Notes under the pieces: model-generated | Databases searched by the model: none | Told to the model about the DNA's origin: nothing | What the model saw: the letters and a program-made list of their open reading frames with translations, nothing else | Translations under genes and position numbers: made by a program | Assembly: GCA_958421655.1 (NCBI GenBank) | Contig: CATZMG010000032.1 | Span: forward strand, 1-23,443 | DNA length: 23,443 bases | Source: an uncultured Collinsella sp. | Lineage (GTDB): Bacteria; Actinomycetota; Coriobacteriia; Coriobacteriales; Coriobacteriaceae | Reading direction: 5' to 3' | Shown here: piece by piece, positions 20,829 through 23,443 of the stretch | Numbering within the stretch: position 1 is the first letter of the stretch | Layout of the letters: the number at the start of each line of letters is the position of its first letter

Positions 20829-22793
20829 ATGGCAGAGAACCAGAACGCCGCCGATCAGGCATCGACGCTCAACGACGAGCGCGCCACCCGCCTGGCCAAG
20901 CGCGCCGCCCTGTTCGAGGCGGGCCAGAACCCCTATCCCGAGCACTCTGAGCTTGAGGACTACGTCGCCGATATCGAGGCTAAGTACGCCGAGCTTGCCG
21001 ATGGCGAGGACACCGAGGACGTCGTGAAGATCGCTGGCCGTGTGGTCGCCAAGCGCGGTCAGGGCAAGATCATGTTCATCGTCGTGCGCGATGCGACTGC
21101 CGAGATTCAGCTGTTCTGCCGCATCAACGACATGGACGAGGCTGCCTGGAGTACGCTCAAGGCCCTCGACCTGGGCGACATCCTGGGCGTGACCGGCGTG
21201 GTTGTGCGCACCCAGCGTGGCCAGCTTTCCGTTGCCCCTAAGAGCGCGACCCTGCTTGCCAAGGCCGTTCGTCCGCTGCCCGAGAAGTTCCACGGTCTTT
21301 CCGACAAGGAGACCCGCTATCGCCAGCGCTATGTCGACCTGATCGCCAACGACGACGTTCGCGAGACCTTCCGTAAGCGTTCGCAGATTCTCTCCACCTT
21401 CCGTCGCTTTATGGAGTCCGACGGCTACATGGAGGTCGAGACCCCCATCCTGCAGACCATCCAAGGCGGCGCTACTGCCAAGCCGTTCATTACCCACTTC
21501 AACGCGCTCGATCAGGAGTGCTACCTGCGTATTGCCACCGAGCTGCACCTCAAGCGCTGCATCGTCGGTGGTTTTGAGCGCGTGTTCGAGATCGGCCGCA
21601 TCTTCCGTAACGAGGGCATGGACCTTACCCACAACCCCGAGTTCACCACGATGGAGGCTTACCGTGCCTTCTCCGACCTCGAGGGCATGAAGGCGCTCGC
21701 TCAAGGTGTCATCAAGGCTGCCAACAAGGCCATCGGCAACCCCGAGGTCATCGAGTACCAGGGCCAGACCATCGACCTTTCTGGTGAGTGGGCCAGCCGT
21801 CCCATGACCGACATCGTCTCCGACGTGCTCGGCAAGCAGGTCACCATCGACACGCCGGTCGAGGAGCTTGCTGCCGCCGCGCGCGAGAAGGGCCTGGAGA
21901 TCAAGCCCGAGTGGACCGCCGGCAAGATTATCGCCGAGATCTACGATGAGCTGGGCGAGGACACCATCGTCAACCCGACCTTCGTGTGCGATTACCCCAT
22001 CGAGGTCAGCCCGCTTGCCAAGCGCTTTGAGGACGACCCGCGCCTGACGCATCGCTTTGAGCTGGTTATTGCCGGCCACGAGTACGCCAACGCATTCTCC
22101 GAGCTCAACGACCCGGTCGACCAGGCCGAGCGCTTTGCCGCCCAGATGGCCGAGAAGGCCGGCGGCGACGATGAGGCCATGGAGTATGACGAGGACTACG
22201 TGCGCGCCCTCGAGTACGGTATGCCTCCCGCGGGCGGTATTGGCATTGGTATCGACCGCGTGGTCATGCTGCTTACCAACCAGGCTTCTATCCGCGACGT
22301 GCTGCTGTTCCCGCACATGAAGCCCGAGAAGGGTTTCCAGTCCGGTGCCGCTGCCGCCAAGGCTGCAGAGGCCGGCAACGCCGCGAGCCCGTTCGTTAAG
22401 TCGCTTAAGCCCACGCTCGATTACTCCAAGATCGCCGTTGAGCCGCTGTTTGAGGAGTTCGTCGACTTTGATACCTTCTCCAAGAGCGACTTCCGCGCTG
22501 TGAAGGTCAAGGCATGCGAGGCCGTCAAGAAGTCCAAGAAGCTGCTGAACTTTACGCTCGACGACGGCACCGGCACCGACCGCACCATCCTCTCCGGCAT
22601 CCATGGATACTATGAGCCCGAGGACCTGGTCGGTAAGACCCTGCTCGCCATCACCAACCTGCCTCCGCGCAAGATGATGGGCATTCCCAGCTGCGGCATG
22701 CTCATCAGTGCCATCCACGAGGAGGAGGGCGAGGAGCGCCTCAACCTGATCCAGCTCGACGCCTCCATCCCCGCCGGCGCAAAGATGTACTAG
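20829..22793 (+). CDS. lysS: Class II lysyl-tRNA synthetase with a C-terminal Trbp111-like tRNA-binding domain
   Basis: This 654-residue enzyme charges tRNA-Lys; standard bacterial LysRS is about 490-510. Residues 60-150 form the OB-fold anticodon-binding domain. The catalytic core has motif 2 FEIGRIFRNEGMDLTHNPEF (253-272), the TTMEAY stretch that follows, and motif 3 GIGIGIDRV (470-478). The core ends near residue 500. After an Ala-rich linker (507-520) comes an extra domain of about 115 residues (540-654): VDFDTFSKSDFRAVKVKACE, then GKTLLAITNLPPRKMMGI-SCGML and a C-terminal SIPAGAKMY. This is the EMAPII/Trbp111/MetRS-C-terminal OB-fold that binds tRNA. GAGGAG precedes ATG 20829. Confidence 0.95.
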   Translation: MAENQNAADQASTLNDERATRLAKRAALFEAGQNPYPEHSELEDYVADIEAKYAELADGEDTEDVVKIAGRVVAKRGQGKIMFIVVRDATAEIQLFCRINDMDEAAWSTLKALDLGDILGVTGVVVRTQRGQLSVAPKSATLLAKAVRPLPEKFHGLSDKETRYRQRYVDLIANDDVRETFRKRSQILSTFRRFMESDGYMEVETPILQTIQGGATAKPFITHFNALDQECYLRIATELHLKRCIVGGFERVFEIGRIFRNEGMDLTHNPEFTTMEAYRAFSDLEGMKALAQGVIKAANKAIGNPEVIEYQGQTIDLSGEWASRPMTDIVSDVLGKQVTIDTPVEELAAAAREKGLEIKPEWTAGKIIAEIYDELGEDTIVNPTFVCDYPIEVSPLAKRFEDDPRLTHRFELVIAGHEYANAFSELNDPVDQAERFAAQMAEKAGGDDEAMEYDEDYVRALEYGMPPAGGIGIGIDRVVMLLTNQASIRDVLLFPHMKPEKGFQSGAAAAKAAEAGNAASPFVKSLKPTLDYSKIAVEPLFEEFVDFDTFSKSDFRAVKVKACEAVKKSKKLLNFTLDDGTGTDRTILSGIHGYYEPEDLVGKTLLAITNLPPRKMMGIPSCGMLISAIHEEEGEERLNLIQLDASIPAGAKMY

Positions 22794-22795
22794 GG

Positions 22796-22825
22796 GGTTA
22801 CGGCGTTTTGCCAAACGCCGTAACC
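22796..22825. repeat. GTTACG-type palindromic hairpin, copy 2
   Basis: GGTTACGGCGTTT (22796-22808), loop TGCC, AAACGCCGTAACC (22813-22825): a perfect 13-bp stem three bases after the lysS stop. Its inner base pairs differ from copy 1 but are compensated. Confidence 0.7.
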
Positions 22826-22888
22826 ACTCGACGCTGCGCGGGCCGCATTTGGACAATCTGACGTTCAACTTCAAGGGCGCGACCTAGG

Positions 22889-22920
22889 TGGTTACGCGGG
22901 TTTACCAACCCGCGTAACCA
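22889..22920. repeat. GTTACG-type palindromic hairpin, copy 3
   Basis: TGGTTACGCGGGTT (22889-22902), loop TACC, AACCCGCGTAACCA (22907-22920): a perfect 14-bp stem. The sequence after it (GACGCTGCGCG and CAATTTGTCATTCAA) resembles that after copy 2 (GACGCTGCGCG and CAATCTGACGTTCAA), so hairpin and flank were duplicated together. Confidence 0.7.
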
Positions 22921-22960
22921 GTTGACGCTGCGCGCCGCCCAGGTCGACAATTTGTCATTC

Positions 22961-23002
22961 AAAAGGCAAGGCATGACCAGAAGGTCTATGCCTTGCCTTT
23001 TT
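22961..23002. terminator. Strong bidirectional terminator after lysS
   Basis: AAAAGGCAAGGCAT (22961-22974) pairs with ATGCCTTGCCTTTT (22988-23001), with an inner GACC/GGTC stem. The left A-run and right T-run (22998-23002) allow termination in either direction. Confidence 0.9.
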
Positions 23003-23065
23003 CATGCCAACTTGTTCGACCTGGACGGCGCTCGCTGGCGTTGCCAATACATCGACGTTGTCGGA

Positions 23066-23135
23066 GTAGTCATTGGACTAGTCGTTGGGGACGTTCTTAA
23101 ACGACTAGTCATTCAAGAACGTCCCCAATGACTAC
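23066..23135. repeat. Interleaved inverted repeats in the lysS downstream region
   Basis: GTAGTCATT (23066-23074) pairs with AATGACTAC (23127-23135), and GGGGACGTTCTT (23087-23098) with AAGAACGTCCCC (23115-23126). On the right the two arms are contiguous; on the left they are split by 12 bases containing ACTAGTCGTT, which itself pairs with AACGACTAGT between the arms (23100-23109). Two exclusive folds are thus possible. There is no coding frame here with support. The rest of 23003-23241 shows nothing further except the ribosome binding site of the next gene. Confidence 0.65.
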
Positions 23136-23241
23136 TCAATGGCTATTGCGCGCATGGCTCGCATGACAGCCGTCTCTTTTATGTTTCCTTTAGCCGTCGC
23201 TGTTTAGGATGGGGGTTAGTCGATAGGAAGGGAGCACCGGG

Positions 23242-23443
23242 ATGGACGATGCGAGCGAGCGCGCGATTGAAGAGGACATGCTCGATCAGTTCAACTACTT
23301 TGATGATGAGGACGAGGAGCTGATCGACCGCCGCGAGCCAGCGCCGCTTGATTCCTTTGATCTGGTCGATGAAGAGACTGATGAGGTTGAGGACGAATCA
23401 ACGGAGTCCCCACAGTCTTCGCGCCTTAACTCGCTGCTTTCGA
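23242..23443 (+). CDS. Acidic protein of unknown function, 5' part only
   Basis: An open frame starts at ATG 23242 with GGAAGGGAG seven bases upstream and continues past the end of the window (67 residues seen). It is rich in Asp and Glu, with clusters such as FDDEDEELIDRREP and DEETDEVEDEST, and has no hydrophobic segment or recognised motif so far. Such low-complexity acidic N-termini often precede a folded domain or a membrane segment, which would lie beyond the window. I do not recognise the family. Codon use is like the neighbours, supporting a real gene. Confidence 0.65.
   Translation, partial: MDDASERAIEEDMLDQFNYFDDEDEELIDRREPAPLDSFDLVDEETDEVEDESTESPQSSRLNSLLS

Noticed and set aside
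20697..22874. 725-residue open frame on the - strand
   Set aside because: It is the reverse shadow of lysS, produced by GC-rich codon bias; it resembles no family and lacks an upstream signal. The long - strand frames opposite argJ, argD, asnB and murE are of the same kind.
22922..23131. 69-residue open frame after lysS
   Set aside because: It passes through a terminator hairpin and the interleaved inverted repeats, with no ribosome binding site.
1..23443. CRISPR array, prophage or defence system
   Set aside because: No regularly spaced repeats, cas genes, phage structural genes or nuclease-helicase modules are present; the coding content is ordinary core metabolism.

Overview
The window looks like a core-genome stretch of a high-GC actinobacterium of the class Coriobacteriia, most likely Collinsella or a close relative. 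This is inferred from the GC-rich, GAC/GAG/GCC-heavy codon use, a fused two-domain EcfA ATPase, the rph-rdgB-dtd and veg-ispE neighbourhoods, and GC-rich palindromic repeats between genes. No database search was possible. All protein-coding genes I accept lie on the + strand; the only clear - strand gene is a tRNA-Val.

Layout. 1-314: an upstream terminator-like hairpin and a leader region. 315-4733: an FMN riboswitch followed by a complete ECF-type riboflavin transporter (ribU, a fused EcfA-EcfA' ATPase, ecfT), then two tandem paralogous pyridoxamine-phosphate-oxidase-fold (flavin-binding type) proteins, closed by a strong hairpin at 4771-4824. 4868-9964: an arginine/ornithine operon argC-argJ-argB-argD, preceded by ArgR-box-like inverted repeats and ended by a terminator; it makes L-ornithine from glutamate and no argF/G/H follows. 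9965-10752: an 870-base gene-poor stretch holding an AT-rich 217-bp element with terminal inverted repeats, a duplicated 3' end of tRNA-Val with its own terminator, and the intact tRNA-Val(UAC) on the - strand. 10753-12683: asnB with terminator. 12745-17081: murE (with a motif unlike the DAP-adding enzymes), a HAD hydrolase, murI and rph. 17188-18279: rdgB and dtd, translationally linked. 18463-19658: veg and ispE. 19708-19823: tRNA-Pro(CGG) and its terminator. 19897-20810: tatA and greA, each with its own terminator. 20829-22793: lysS with an unusual C-terminal tRNA-binding domain. 22794-23241: a repeat-rich intergenic region. 23242 to the end: the start of an acidic unknown protein.

The genes cover flavin uptake, ornithine and asparagine synthesis, peptidoglycan precursors (D-glutamate by MurI, third-residue addition by MurE), RNA and nucleotide hygiene (Rph, RdgB, Dtd), isoprenoid synthesis (IspE), Tat export, transcript cleavage (GreA) and Lys-tRNA charging. 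The most unusual material is non-coding: the 217-bp TIR element, the tRNA-Val 3'-end duplication, a three-copy hairpin family with compensating base changes (18280, 22796, 22889), and a large interleaved inverted repeat at 23066-23135. Among the proteins, the LysRS C-terminal fusion and the MurE specificity motif are the points worth a second look.
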